Source of the DNA: Sporosarcina sp. 6E9
Lineage (GTDB): Bacteria; Bacillota; Bacilli; Bacillales_A; Planococcaceae
Direction of reading: 5' to 3'
Length of the DNA: 64,000 nucleotides
NCBI RefSeq assembly: GCF_017921835.1
Contig: NZ_JAGEMN010000006.1
Coordinates: 62,001 to 126,000, forward strand
Position numbers and translations under genes: made by a program. The notes under the pieces are model-generated. The model did no database searches. It saw only the letters and a list, made by a program, of their open reading frames with translations, and was not told the origin of the DNA. This document shows positions 16,710 through 25,839 of the stretch, piece by piece (within the stretch, counting starts at the first letter, position 1; the number at the start of each line of letters is the position of its first letter).

Positions 16710-17318
16710 ATGACCATCAAGAATAATGACCGTCTACTTCGAATAAATACAACGAGTTTGAGCGAGGAACCGAGCCAATCCGTTCATTATAATCATTATG
16801 AAGCAACGCCGTATATCGTTTTAGACGCACTTTTTAATACATACAAATTAAAGAAATCAGACGGTCTTGTCGACTACGGTTGTGGAAAAGGACGCGTTAT
16901 GTTTTATGTACATAGTCGTTTTAATATTCCGGTAACTGGGGTTGAGATGAACGATCAACTCTGTCATAAGGCACTCACGAACATGACCCATTATTTACAA
17001 AAAACAAAAGGGAAAAGTCCTGCGATCCGTGTTACCCGTTGTAAAGCGGAGGAATACGCTGTGGATGAACGAGAAAACCGGTTTTACTTTTTCAATCCCT
17101 TTTCGACGGAGATTTTCATGAAGACAGTCAATAATATTTTAAAATCGGTAGAAGAACATCCCCGTGAAGTCGACATCATTCTTTATTATCCGATTCCGGA
17201 GTATGTTGAATACCTTGAAACAAGTACGCCATTCAACTTATACCGTGAAGTTCAAATCCCAGGACTTTATAAAATCAATAATGATGAACGATTTTTGATT
17301 TATCGGCATGGAATATAA
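16710..17318 (+). CDS. class I SAM-dependent methyltransferase
   Basis: A 202-residue single-domain methyltransferase. Motif I is VDYGCGKGRVMFY near residue 54. An acidic motif II follows (VTGVEMN), and motif IV is FYFFNPFS near residue 130, the NPxF variant of the catalytic block. The opening with HYNHYEATPYIVLDALF is typical of a small Bacillus group of unknown substrate. AGGAGG is 8 nt before the ATG. The gene stands alone, with a hairpin upstream (16650-16695, ACCAGT/ACTGGT) and a strong terminator downstream. Confidence 0.8.
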   Translation: MTIKNNDRLLRINTTSLSEEPSQSVHYNHYEATPYIVLDALFNTYKLKKSDGLVDYGCGKGRVMFYVHSRFNIPVTGVEMNDQLCHKALTNMTHYLQKTKGKSPAIRVTRCKAEEYAVDERENRFYFFNPFSTEIFMKTVNNILKSVEEHPREVDIILYYPIPEYVEYLETSTPFNLYREVQIPGLYKINNDERFLIYRHGI

Positions 17319-17364
17319 AAAACGCGAATCCCCCAATCACTCTGATTGGGGGATCCGTTTTTTA
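17317..17364 (+). terminator. strong intrinsic terminator
   Basis: AAAACG..ATCCCCCAATC pairs with GATTGGGGGAT..CGTTTT around a 5-nt loop, followed by a T-run. Confidence 0.9.
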
Positions 17365-17502
17365 ATCTTTGACAGTTCTCTGTGATGTCATTGTAGCTCT
17401 CATTAATTGAATAGGGGTCTGTTTCTACATAGGGTCATATCGAAGCGCTATAAGGCGCCACGGCTCTTCAACCTTAGCAACTAGTAGTAGATGGGCAGCG
17501 TA

Positions 17503-17565
17503 TTAGCACTTTTTACAAGATTTACATTCGCTTCTTGGTGCACCACATTTCTTGCACTTCGCCAC
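17503..17565 (-). CDS. tiny cysteine-rich peptide (20 aa), metal-binding candidate
   Basis: The open frame reads (M)AKCKKCGAPRSECKSCKKC and then stops. Five Cys in 20 residues are arranged CxxC...C-x2-C-x2-C. A GTG start has AAAGGAG eight nt upstream on the minus strand, which is what makes the frame credible. The product would be a basic zinc-knuckle-like peptide. I do not recognise a named family. The rest of the 17365-17699 gap shows nothing else I can support. Confidence 0.45.
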   Translation of the reverse strand: MAKCKKCGAPRSECKSCKKC

Positions 17566-17699
17566 ATATTCACTCCTTTAACTTGGAATCATTCCATTAT
17601 ATTCATCGATTCCAATGATTATGAACTAAACTAAAACTGTCATCTCTTGTTATGGTACAATTGTCTGAAATCTTGTCTTTCGACTAAGGAGGTATTTTT

Positions 17700-18674
17700 A
17701 TGAAACCGAAAGTTTTTATTGCATATCCGATTACAAGAAATGTGGAAGATTTCATAGCAACGTACTGTGAGATTCATAAGTGGGAAGGGAAAGGAAGAGT
17801 CCCAACAGATACTTTGTTAGAAAAAATTGCGGAAGTTGAAGGGGTCTATACATCTGGTAGCATGACTGGGCCTATTAATGAAGAGTTATTAAAACATGCG
17901 CCGCTTTTAAAAGTCGTCAGCAATGTTTCGGTTGGTTACAATAACTTCGATTTGGCAGCGATGAAAAGCCACCACGTTATCGGAACAAACACCCCGAATG
18001 TATTGAATGAAACCGTCGCGGATTTGGCATTTGGCCTCCTATTGGCTACAGCAAGGCGAATTTCAGAATTAGACCATTTTGTGAAAGAAGGAAGTTGGAC
18101 GCGGACAACCGATTATGTTGACCTTTATGGAAAGGACGTGCACGGTACAAAGCTGGGAATTATCGGGATGGGCAGAATCGGTGAAGCCATAGCCAAACGG
18201 GCTAAGTTCGGATTTGATATGGATATTCGGTATCATAATCGCAATAGAAACCATGAAGCTGAAAAGGCGTACGCTGCTGAGTATTGTGATTTGGATTCGC
18301 TATTAATGACATCGGATTATGTTTTGTTGATGACCCCCTTAACGAAGGCAACTTTTCATTTAATGGGAGAAAAAGAATTTAATTTAATGAAAGAAAACGC
18401 GGTTTTTATTAATGTATCACGCGGACAGACGGTCGATGAACAAGCGTTGATTGAGGCAGTGGAAAATAATAAGATCTACGGGGCTGGTTTAGATGTATTC
18501 GAAACGGAACCGGTAGCGCGCGACAATCCATTACTAAAGTTTCCAAATGTCGTTACAGTTCCACATATCGGTTCGGCAACAGCCAAAACAGAAGAAGCGA
18601 TGGCAATGCGGGCAGCCGAAAACTTGGTCGCTGTTTTGACTGGAAAAGAGCCGATTGATCCGGTAGTTACTTAA
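17700..18674 (+). CDS. NAD(P)-dependent D-2-hydroxyacid dehydrogenase (glyoxylate/hydroxypyruvate reductase type)
   Basis: A 324-residue D-isomer-specific dehydrogenase. It has the dinucleotide motif GIIGMGRIG near residue 158 and the catalytic set: Arg in VSRGQTVDE, Glu in DVFETEP, and His in VPHIGSAT. NVLNETVADLAFGLLLATAR is the family block before the NAD domain. The closest functional types reduce glyoxylate, hydroxypyruvate or 2-ketogluconate (Bacillus YvcT group). Substrate cannot be assigned from sequence alone. AAGGAGG is well placed. Monocistronic with a terminator. Confidence 0.88.
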   Translation: MKPKVFIAYPITRNVEDFIATYCEIHKWEGKGRVPTDTLLEKIAEVEGVYTSGSMTGPINEELLKHAPLLKVVSNVSVGYNNFDLAAMKSHHVIGTNTPNVLNETVADLAFGLLLATARRISELDHFVKEGSWTRTTDYVDLYGKDVHGTKLGIIGMGRIGEAIAKRAKFGFDMDIRYHNRNRNHEAEKAYAAEYCDLDSLLMTSDYVLLMTPLTKATFHLMGEKEFNLMKENAVFINVSRGQTVDEQALIEAVENNKIYGAGLDVFETEPVARDNPLLKFPNVVTVPHIGSATAKTEEAMAMRAAENLVAVLTGKEPIDPVVT

Positions 18675-18692
18675 CAAATAGAAAGTTTAGGT

Positions 18693-18732
18693 ACACTGAT
18701 TTGCTTGCTTCAGCATTCGAATCAGTGCTTTT
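18693..18732 (+). terminator. intrinsic terminator after dehydrogenase gene
   Basis: ACTGATT pairs with AATCAGT across an 18-nt loop, followed by GCTTTT. Confidence 0.7.
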
Positions 18733-18756
18733 CCCATTTAAATAAAGCAAGCTATG

Positions 18757-18785
18757 GAATTATAAAAATCCCTTCTGCATACTAT
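18757..18785 (+). promoter_or_regulatory. SigE-like promoter for prkA
   Basis: GAATTAT, a 14-nt spacer and CATACTAT resemble the SigE consensus (-35 kmATATT, -10 CATACAnT). The boxes lie 34 nt before the prkA start. In Bacillus subtilis prkA belongs to the SigE regulon, which makes the match more credible. Confidence 0.45.
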
Positions 18786-18818
18786 GTATAAACCATACCC
18801 TAAATGGAGGGGGATATA

Positions 18819-20714
18819 ATGGGTATATTAAATAAGGTAAGGAATTTCAGAGAAGAAGAAGACAGACTTCAATGGGAGGGCACATTTGAGGAGTATTTAA
18901 ACCTATTGAAGGAACGAAAAGAAGTCGCCCAAACTGCCCATTCACGTGTTTATAATATGATTAAAAGTGCTGGGGTGACTGAAAATGACGGCAGTAAGTT
19001 GTACAACTTTTTCGGTGAAGAAATCTTTGGTCTGGAAGAATCAATACAACGACTGGTAGAGGAATATTTTCACCCGGCAGCTAAAAGACTCGATGTCCGT
19101 AAACGGATTTTGTTATTAATGGGTCCGGTCAGTGGTGGGAAATCGACAATCGTCACGATGTTGAAACGTGGACTTGAACAATATTCAAAAACAGATGAGG
19201 GCGCGGTTTATGCGATTAAAGGCTGTCCGATGCACGAAGATCCACTTCATTTAATCCCGGTTCATTTGCGTGACGACTTTCACGAAGAGTACGGCATACG
19301 AATTGAAGGCAGTTTGTCGCCGCTGAACGCCATGCGGCTTGAACAGGAGTACGGCGGAGAAATTGAAAATGTCCTGGTGAAACGAATCTTTTTCGCGGAA
19401 GATAAACGTGTCGGCATTGGAACGTATACGCCTTCCGATCCGAAATCTCAAGATATTGCGGACTTGACAGGCAGCATCGACTTTTCGACAATTGCGGAAT
19501 TTGGTTCAGAATCAGACCCACGTGCTTACCGTTTTGACGGCGAATTAAATAAAGCGAACCGAGGCATCATGGAGTTTCAGGAAATGTTGAAGTTGGATGA
19601 AAAGTTCCTTTGGCTTTTATTGTCATTGACGCAAGAAGGAAATTTCAAAGCTGGTAGATTCGCATTGATAAGCGCGGATGAACTAATTGTCGCGCATACG
19701 AATGAAACGGAATATCGCTCCTTTATATCAAATAAGAAAAATGAGGCGCTCCATTCAAGAATTATCGTCATGCCGATTCCTTATAACTTAAAAGTGCATC
19801 AAGAAGAGCGGATTTATGAAAAAATGATTAATGATAGTGAAATGGACCATATTCATATTGCACCGCATGCATTGCGCGTCGCAGCCATCTTTTCGATATT
19901 GACGAGATTAAAGGATTCAAAAAAAGCAGGAGTCGATCTTCTTAAGAAAATGCGACTTTATGACGGTGAAAACGTCGAAGGCTTTAATCGAGTGAATGTG
20001 GACGATTTGAAAAATGAGTTCCCTGATGAAGGCATGGACGGGATTGATCCGCGATATGTTATTAACCGGATTTCATCGGCGATTATTCAAAAGGAAGTCC
20101 CGGCGATCAATGCGCTTGATGTCCTACGTTCTTTAAAAGACGGACTTGACCAACATGCATCGATTTCGAATGAAGACCGTGAAAGGTATTTGAATTTCAT
20201 CGGAATTGCAAGACGCGAATACGACGATATCGCGAAGAAAGAAGTCCAAAAGGCTTTCGTTTATTCATATGAGGAATCAGCGAAAACTTTAGTTGACAAT
20301 TATCTGGATAACGTAGAAGCTTATTGCAATAAAAATAAGATGAGAGACTTGCTTACTGGGGAAGAGATGAATCCAGACGAAAAGCTCATGCGTTCGATCG
20401 AAGAACAAATTGGCGTGTCTGAAAACGCGAAAAAAGCATTCAGGGAAGAGATCCTCATTCGGATTTCGGCATATGCTCGCAAAGGGACTCGGTTTGATTA
20501 CAATTCTCATGCGCGATTACGAGAAGCAGTGGAAAAGAAATTATTTTCGGATTTGAAAGACATTGTAAAAATCACGACATCCTCACAAACGCCAGACGAG
20601 TCACAGCTGAAAAAGATTAACGAAGTCGTTGCAAGCTTGATCAATGAATATGGCTATAATTCAATTTCTGCCAATGAATTACTACGTTATGTTGGAAGTT
20701 TATTAAACCGATAA
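18819..20714 (+). CDS. prkA: PrkA serine protein kinase / AAA+ protein
   Basis: A 631-residue protein, the same length as Bacillus PrkA, from the ATG at 18819 (GGAGGGGG upstream; the ATG at 18804 precedes that site). The N-terminal AAA+ domain has the P-loop GPVSGGKST near residue 108. It is preceded by EEYFHPAAKRLDVRKRILLL and followed by the block KGCPMHEDPLHLIP, both diagnostic. The C-terminal part is the PrkA kinase-like domain. The family is tied to sporulation and nutrient stress, and recent work treats it as an ATP-dependent protease-like AAA+ enzyme. It lies ahead of yhbH and spoVR, separated by its own terminator. Confidence 0.96.
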   Translation: MGILNKVRNFREEEDRLQWEGTFEEYLNLLKERKEVAQTAHSRVYNMIKSAGVTENDGSKLYNFFGEEIFGLEESIQRLVEEYFHPAAKRLDVRKRILLLMGPVSGGKSTIVTMLKRGLEQYSKTDEGAVYAIKGCPMHEDPLHLIPVHLRDDFHEEYGIRIEGSLSPLNAMRLEQEYGGEIENVLVKRIFFAEDKRVGIGTYTPSDPKSQDIADLTGSIDFSTIAEFGSESDPRAYRFDGELNKANRGIMEFQEMLKLDEKFLWLLLSLTQEGNFKAGRFALISADELIVAHTNETEYRSFISNKKNEALHSRIIVMPIPYNLKVHQEERIYEKMINDSEMDHIHIAPHALRVAAIFSILTRLKDSKKAGVDLLKKMRLYDGENVEGFNRVNVDDLKNEFPDEGMDGIDPRYVINRISSAIIQKEVPAINALDVLRSLKDGLDQHASISNEDRERYLNFIGIARREYDDIAKKEVQKAFVYSYEESAKTLVDNYLDNVEAYCNKNKMRDLLTGEEMNPDEKLMRSIEEQIGVSENAKKAFREEILIRISAYARKGTRFDYNSHARLREAVEKKLFSDLKDIVKITTSSQTPDESQLKKINEVVASLINEYGYNSISANELLRYVGSLLNR

Positions 20715-20728
20715 GTCCCTTTTGGAAA

Positions 20729-20763
20729 GCAAGACTATTGTTTTAAAGGTAGTCTTGTTTTTT
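20729..20763 (+). terminator. intrinsic terminator between prkA and yhbH
   Basis: CAAGACTA pairs with TAGTCTTG around a 12-nt loop, followed by six T. It would make prkA a separate transcript or reduce read-through into yhbH. Confidence 0.85.
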
Positions 20764-20770
20764 CATCTAT

Positions 20771-20799
20771 GAAATTACTTGTTTGTACTTGCATATGAT
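20771..20799 (+). promoter_or_regulatory. SigE-like promoter for yhbH-spoVR
   Basis: GAAATTA, a 14-nt spacer and CATATGAT mirror the arrangement ahead of prkA and fit the SigE pattern loosely. The boxes lie 49 nt upstream of the yhbH ATG. Confidence 0.35.
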
Positions 20800-20848
20800 G
20801 AAGAAAGTATCCGCTCTAAACTCTTATAAGATAGTAGGTGAGGATAAA

Positions 20849-22018
20849 ATGAACCAGAAAGAAAATGATCTTTTTATTGTCTCACAGGAAAATTGGTCTC
20901 TTCATCGGAAAGGTTATCAAGATCAGGACCGCCATATGGAGAAAGTGAAAGAAGCGATTAAGAATAACTTGCCGGATTTGATCAGCGAGGAAAGCATCAT
21001 CTTATCGAATGGGCAAGAAGTCATTAAAATTCCAATCCGCTCATTAGATGAATATAAAATTCGCTATGATAATGATAAGTCGAAGCATGTTGGCCAAGGA
21101 AACGGCGATAGTCAAATAGGCGATGTTGTGGCAAGTGACGGCGGAAAGTCGGCTAGTGAGGGGGCAGGGAAAGGAAGAGAAGCAGGAGATCAACCAGGGC
21201 AAGATTATTATGAAACAGAAATCTCCATGACAGAAGTCGAGGAAGTGCTTTTCAAAGAGCTTGAACTTCCTGACCTAGAAGAAAAAGAACAGACAGAAAT
21301 CGTTTCAGAGGATATCGAATTTAATGATATTCGGAAAAAAGGACTTATCGGTAATATTGATAAAAAACGTACGATTTTAACAGCCATAAAACGAAATGCA
21401 ATCAAAGGGAAAGCTGAAATCTCGCCGATCCATTCAGACGATTTACGCTTTAAAACTTGGAATGAGGTAGAAAATCCGGAATCTCAAGCCGTTGTGCTTG
21501 CGATGATGGATACGAGTGGCTCGATGGGAACTTTTCAAAAATATATTGCACGAAGTTTCTTCTTCTGGATGACTCGCTTTCTACGCACGAAATACGAAAC
21601 TGTAGAAATTGAATTTATCGCCCATCATACAGAAGCGAAAGTTGTATCTGAGGAAGACTTTTTTACGAAAGGTGAAAGTGGTGGCACGAGGTGTTCATCC
21701 GCTTATTTAACTGCTTTGAATCTAATTGAAGAAAAATACAACCCAGCCCGGTATAATATTTATCCATTTCATTTTTCAGACGGTGAAAATATGTCGTCCG
21801 ACAATAATTTGTGCATCGATCTTGTTGGGAAATTAATGAAAGTATCGAATATGTTCGGTTACGGGGAAGTCAATGCCTATAGCCGCTATTCTACCTTGAT
21901 GAACACGTATAAAAAAATCGAGGACCCGAAGTTTCGGCATTATGTTTTAAAGGAAAATCGTGACGTGTATCATGCGTTAAAAAGCTTTTTTCAAAATAAA
22001 TCGGAAGGATTCGATTAA
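20849..22018 (+). CDS. yhbH: YhbH sporulation protein, von Willebrand A-like
   Basis: A 389-residue protein, matching Bacillus YhbH closely in size and blocks. Landmarks are [20 protein letters not shown] near residue 45, [14 protein letters not shown], the MIDAS-type motif MMDTSGSMG near residue 217, then [20 protein letters not shown]. It is the counterpart of YeaH of enteric bacteria, which works with the PrkA homologue YeaG. The ATG at 20849 has TAGGTGAGG upstream; the longer frame from 20783 has no ribosome site and covers the promoter. The stop overlaps the spoVR start by one base. Confidence 0.95.
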   Translation: MNQKENDLFIVSQENWSLHRKGYQDQDRHMEKVKEAIKNNLPDLISEESIILSNGQEVIKIPIRSLDEYKIRYDNDKSKHVGQGNGDSQIGDVVASDGGKSASEGAGKGREAGDQPGQDYYETEISMTEVEEVLFKELELPDLEEKEQTEIVSEDIEFNDIRKKGLIGNIDKKRTILTAIKRNAIKGKAEISPIHSDDLRFKTWNEVENPESQAVVLAMMDTSGSMGTFQKYIARSFFFWMTRFLRTKYETVEIEFIAHHTEAKVVSEEDFFTKGESGGTRCSSAYLTALNLIEEKYNPARYNIYPFHFSDGENMSSDNNLCIDLVGKLMKVSNMFGYGEVNAYSRYSTLMNTYKKIEDPKFRHYVLKENRDVYHALKSFFQNKSEGFD

Positions 22019-23424
22019 TGGAGTTAAAATCGCTGCATTACGCAATCGATGAAATTACTGAGATTGCCACCGATTTCGGTCTCGATTTTTATCCGATGCG
22101 CTATGAAATTTGTCCTGCTCATATTATTTATACATTTGGCGCATACGGCATGCCGACAAGATTTACGCACTGGAGTTTCGGGAAACAGTTTCATAAAATG
22201 AAATTGCATTATGATCTTGGATTAAGCCAAATCTATGAACTCGTCATTAATTCGAATCCGTGTTATGCATTTTTATTGGACACGAATAGCTTGATTCAAA
22301 ATAAGTTGATCATCGCCCATGTTCTTGCCCATTGTGATTTCTTCAAAAATAATGTGCGTTTCTCGAATACACGATCAGACATGGTGGAAAGCATGACGGC
22401 CACCGCTGAGCGCATCGCCAACTATGAAGTCGTTCACGGAAAAGACGAGGTAGAGCGCTTTCTGGATGCTATATTAGCGGTTCAAGAGCATGTTGACCCA
22501 TCGATTATCAAGCGGGACAGAGCGGCTGAAGGGCTGAAAGAAGAAGCGGATAAGAAAAAAGTGAGTCGAAAAGGACCCTACGATGACTTATGGGGATTGG
22601 ATGACAAAGAAGACGATGTGATTGACCCAAGTCAAAGCAGAAAGAAAAACCCTTCCAAACCCGAGAAAGATATTTTGTTATTCATTGAACAAAATAGTCG
22701 TGAACTCGAAGAATGGCAACGCGATATATTAACGATGATGCGGGAAGAGATGTTGTATTTTTGGCCGCAACTTGAAACGAAAATCATGAATGAAGGATGG
22801 GCTTCGTTTTGGCACCAACGAATTTTACGGGAGATGGAACTGACATCTGACGAATCGATTGAGTTCGCGAAGCTGAATGCAGATGTCGTGCAACCATCCA
22901 AAACAGGGATTAATCCGTACTATTTAGGATTGAAAATATTTGAAGATATTGAAAAACGGTATAATCAGCCATCCGCCGAAATGATGAAATACGGTGCTAA
23001 GCCGAATAGCGGTCGGGAGAAAATATATGAAGTCAGGGAAGTGGAGTCGGATATTTCCTTCATCCGCAATTATTTAACAAAGGAACTTGTCCAACAAGAA
23101 GATCTTTATCTATTTGAAAAAAAGGGGAAGGAATATCAAATAACCAGTAAGGAATATGAAGGTGTAAGAGACCAACTGATCAATATGCGGGTAAATGGTG
23201 GATTCCCATATATCGTCGTGAAAGATGGGGACTATTTACGAAATGGAGAACTTTACTTGGAACATCGTTATGAGCAAACGGAGCTTGATATTAACTATTT
23301 GGAAAATGTCCTTCCGTATATATACCAATTATGGGGACGCATTGTGCATATCGAAACGACTGTGAATAGAAGGAAGGTCGTCTTTTCATATGGCGGCAAG
23401 AAGGTCCACCGTGCTTATATTTAA
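22018..23424 (+). CDS. spoVR: SpoVR stage V sporulation protein
   Basis: A 468-residue protein, the same length as Bacillus SpoVR, which is needed for normal spore cortex. Recognisable blocks are [39 protein letters not shown], then [13 protein letters not shown] and [17 protein letters not shown]. The homologue YcgB co-functions with YeaG and YeaH in enterics. Its ATG overlaps the yhbH stop (TAATG), so the two are translationally coupled. In Bacillus subtilis spoVR is not beside yhbH; here the three-gene set is contiguous. Confidence 0.95.
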   Translation: MELKSLHYAIDEITEIATDFGLDFYPMRYEICPAHIIYTFGAYGMPTRFTHWSFGKQFHKMKLHYDLGLSQIYELVINSNPCYAFLLDTNSLIQNKLIIAHVLAHCDFFKNNVRFSNTRSDMVESMTATAERIANYEVVHGKDEVERFLDAILAVQEHVDPSIIKRDRAAEGLKEEADKKKVSRKGPYDDLWGLDDKEDDVIDPSQSRKKNPSKPEKDILLFIEQNSRELEEWQRDILTMMREEMLYFWPQLETKIMNEGWASFWHQRILREMELTSDESIEFAKLNADVVQPSKTGINPYYLGLKIFEDIEKRYNQPSAEMMKYGAKPNSGREKIYEVREVESDISFIRNYLTKELVQQEDLYLFEKKGKEYQITSKEYEGVRDQLINMRVNGGFPYIVVKDGDYLRNGELYLEHRYEQTELDINYLENVLPYIYQLWGRIVHIETTVNRRKVVFSYGGKKVHRAYI

Positions 23425-23429
23425 TAGTG

Positions 23430-23482
23430 AAATGCCCATTTACGAAACGAAATTCCGACGTTTCGCAAATGGGCATTTTTTT
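23430..23482. terminator. strong bidirectional terminator
   Basis: AAATGCCCATTT.CGAAACG pairs with CGTTTCG.AAATGGGCATTT around a 9-nt loop, with T-runs. It ends both spoVR and the convergent response-regulator operon and overlaps that gene's stop codon. Confidence 0.9.
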
Positions 23483-24119
23483 AATTGACTACGTATGTGA
23501 CTAATCCTTTCACATTGGCATATAAGGCAGCGTGTGTCCGATCCGCTAGGTTCAGTTTCGCCAGCACTTGACTGACATGTTTTTTAACGGTGTATTCCGT
23601 AATATACAGTTTCTGCGAGATTTCTTTATTGGAATGACCCATCCCCAATTCGAGAAGGACCTCTTTTTCTTTTGGCGTTAGCTGTTCGATTTGACCATCG
23701 ACTTTGACGGGATTCCTCGAGTCAATTAACAAGTCCATCACGCCCGGATCATAATATTTTCGTCCTCTGGCAATCACGCTCAGCGCATGAATGAGTTCTT
23801 CAGGCAACGCTTCTTTTAACACATACCCATCGACCCCAATTTCTTTCGCGCGTTTAAAGTCCGCCTCGTCAGTAGAAGAGGTGAGCACAATGAATTTACA
23901 ATCCAGTTTCAGTTGAAGCGCTTCGGCGATTAAATCCAAACCGGATTCAGTACCCAACCGAAGATCTATCAAAGCCAAATCAGCTTTCTTAGATTTTAAA
24001 AGCTCGATTGCTTCTTGATGATTCCTAGCTTCACCGACTACGTCCATGCCTTCCAAAGTAAGTATTGTATTTAGACCTTTACGAACCAACGGATGATCGT
24101 CCACGATGATAACTTTCAT
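23481..24119 (-). CDS. NarL/LuxR-family response regulator
   Basis: A 212-residue two-domain regulator. The receiver domain has DD at 7-8, the phospho-acceptor Asp52 in LALIDLRLG, TSS at the Thr/Ser position and Lys in GYVLKEALP. A C-terminal LuxR HTH follows (LTPKEKEVLLELGMGHSNKE, then LYITEYTVKKHVSQVLAKL). The ATG lies one base beyond the kinase stop, so the pair is coupled. It probably controls the adjacent cell-surface genes. The target site was not identified. Confidence 0.92.
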   Translation of the reverse strand: MKVIIVDDHPLVRKGLNTILTLEGMDVVGEARNHQEAIELLKSKKADLALIDLRLGTESGLDLIAEALQLKLDCKFIVLTSSTDEADFKRAKEIGVDGYVLKEALPEELIHALSVIARGRKYYDPGVMDLLIDSRNPVKVDGQIEQLTPKEKEVLLELGMGHSNKEISQKLYITEYTVKKHVSQVLAKLNLADRTHAALYANVKGLVTYVVN

Positions 24120-24120
24120 A

Positions 24121-25839
24121 TTAGCCGATTACCTCCTGTATTATTTTCGTTGTATATGGAATGTCTACAATTACTTCCGTACCCCCCTGGTGCCTTTGGG
24201 TGATTGAGAATTTACCGTCCAATGACCGAACGATGTTTTGCATATTGTATAAGCCGATCCCTTTTATTTTTTTATCGTTGTTACCATGCGTCTTAATCCC
24301 GATACCGTCATCTTGGATAACTAATACGGTTTTTTCTGCAAGGAGATCTAATTTCACATGAATCACATGACATTCCCCGTGGCGAACAGCATTTCCACAA
24401 GCCTCGCTAACAATTCGATAAATCCCTTGTTTTAATTCGGTAGGCATATTTATTTCATTTCCCGAAATTTGGTAGTCGATTCGAATATCATTGAGCTTCG
24501 CAAAGTCATCTAAATAAGTTCTTAAGCGAGCAAAAAAGGGTTTTTCACCTTTTTTAATGGAACTTAAACGAAATATCGCTGCCCTAAGTTCTTTGATGGT
24601 TAAATTGGCAGACTGTGAAAGAAATTGATATTCCTCATTTAATTGTTCGCTTGATAGGTTGCGACTTTTCGCCTGCAAACCGTGTAGGGAATAAACGATA
24701 CCGAACAATCTCTGGGACACGCTGTCGTGAATTTCATTGGCGATGCGGTTTTGTTCTTCGATAATCACTGTCTTTTCCATGATTTTATCTAAAAAAACTC
24801 TTTCTAACATGATCTCACTGAGTTCTGTTAAAAATTCAAACGTATTTTTAAGCAGGTAGGAGAGCGTATCAATACTTGAACTTCTAATTTGAACACCCAA
24901 AACGCCAATTTTTTTAGAAGTTCTGATCACTCGCATCAAATAGAATTTATCATTCAAGCTGCGGATAAAAGGCGCTCGTGTTCCGCGAATGCTAGTCCAT
25001 TCTTTCTTTAGGCTACTTTCTAGGTTAGCATTTTGGCTGGATGTAGAAAGATAGCTAGTGCTATGATTCAAATCAGTCAACCACACAAAAGTAGCCTCGC
25101 TTTGCGTGAATTTGAGCAAAGACGTCGTAATTTCATCAGCCAGTTTTTGCGGACTACTTTTAGAAGAAAAGTTATCCATAAGATGGTAAAGGGACATGAT
25201 GTGATCTAATGTTTCTTCATATTTACCATTCGTTTCAATCAGTTCTTTATTTACAGTTAAGAGTTCTTCATGCTGCTCTTTTAAGATGGTTGCTTTCGAA
25301 CTCAATTCTTTCGTTAGGCTAGAAAACAAACTTGCAAGTAATGTGATTAATAAACAAACCAGGTAGAAGTATGACTTTTCTTGCAAGATTGCCACCATAC
25401 TGTCGGTTGGAAATAATGCGTAGGCAATCAAAGTAGCACTTCCAAGATAAAAAGTTAAGGCAACCCAACAAAACAATGGCGTCAGAAAACTTGCCGCAAC
25501 AATTACTGGATTGAGCGCATACCAGATAAACGGACTAGAAATACCTCCCGTTGGAATTAACAACAACGTTAATCCAATTGTTTCAGTCAAAACGATAAGT
25601 CTTAGCACTTTATCATTTCCGACATACTTCCTTTGTAAATCAGTCAATATACCAGCAGCTACAACAAGTGCAACAACGACCAAAGCCTTAAAGATAAATG
25701 GAGACTGTGGTCCGAGTAAAAAAAAGAATGATGTTAGTAAGAGTGAACTGTACCGAAATAAGAGTACTAAACGAATCTTGCTAGACGAGCTACTACTGAT
25801 GAAGTGGTAAATCTGATTAACCTTTTGCATAGGCTTCAT
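24121..25839 (-). CDS. membrane sensor histidine kinase, HisKA_3 family
   Basis: A 572-residue kinase. Residues about 20-185 hold five or six transmembrane helices and a short coiled segment follows. About 205-345 looks like a GAF-type domain. The dimerisation/phosphoacceptor helix carries His371 in NEIHDSVSQRLFGI, followed by HATPase_c with NAVRHGE (N box) and DDGIG and GIGLYNM (G boxes). It autophosphorylates and donates to the partner regulator at 23481. The start overlaps the DUF5305 gene by 23 nt, so a second Met three codons later is also possible. The ligand is unknown. Confidence 0.9.
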   Translation of the reverse strand: MKPMQKVNQIYHFISSSSSSKIRLVLLFRYSSLLLTSFFFLLGPQSPFIFKALVVVALVVAAGILTDLQRKYVGNDKVLRLIVLTETIGLTLLLIPTGGISSPFIWYALNPVIVAASFLTPLFCWVALTFYLGSATLIAYALFPTDSMVAILQEKSYFYLVCLLITLLASLFSSLTKELSSKATILKEQHEELLTVNKELIETNGKYEETLDHIMSLYHLMDNFSSKSSPQKLADEITTSLLKFTQSEATFVWLTDLNHSTSYLSTSSQNANLESSLKKEWTSIRGTRAPFIRSLNDKFYLMRVIRTSKKIGVLGVQIRSSSIDTLSYLLKNTFEFLTELSEIMLERVFLDKIMEKTVIIEEQNRIANEIHDSVSQRLFGIVYSLHGLQAKSRNLSSEQLNEEYQFLSQSANLTIKELRAAIFRLSSIKKGEKPFFARLRTYLDDFAKLNDIRIDYQISGNEINMPTELKQGIYRIVSEACGNAVRHGECHVIHVKLDLLAEKTVLVIQDDGIGIKTHGNNDKKIKGIGLYNMQNIVRSLDGKFSITQRHQGGTEVIVDIPYTTKIIQEVIG

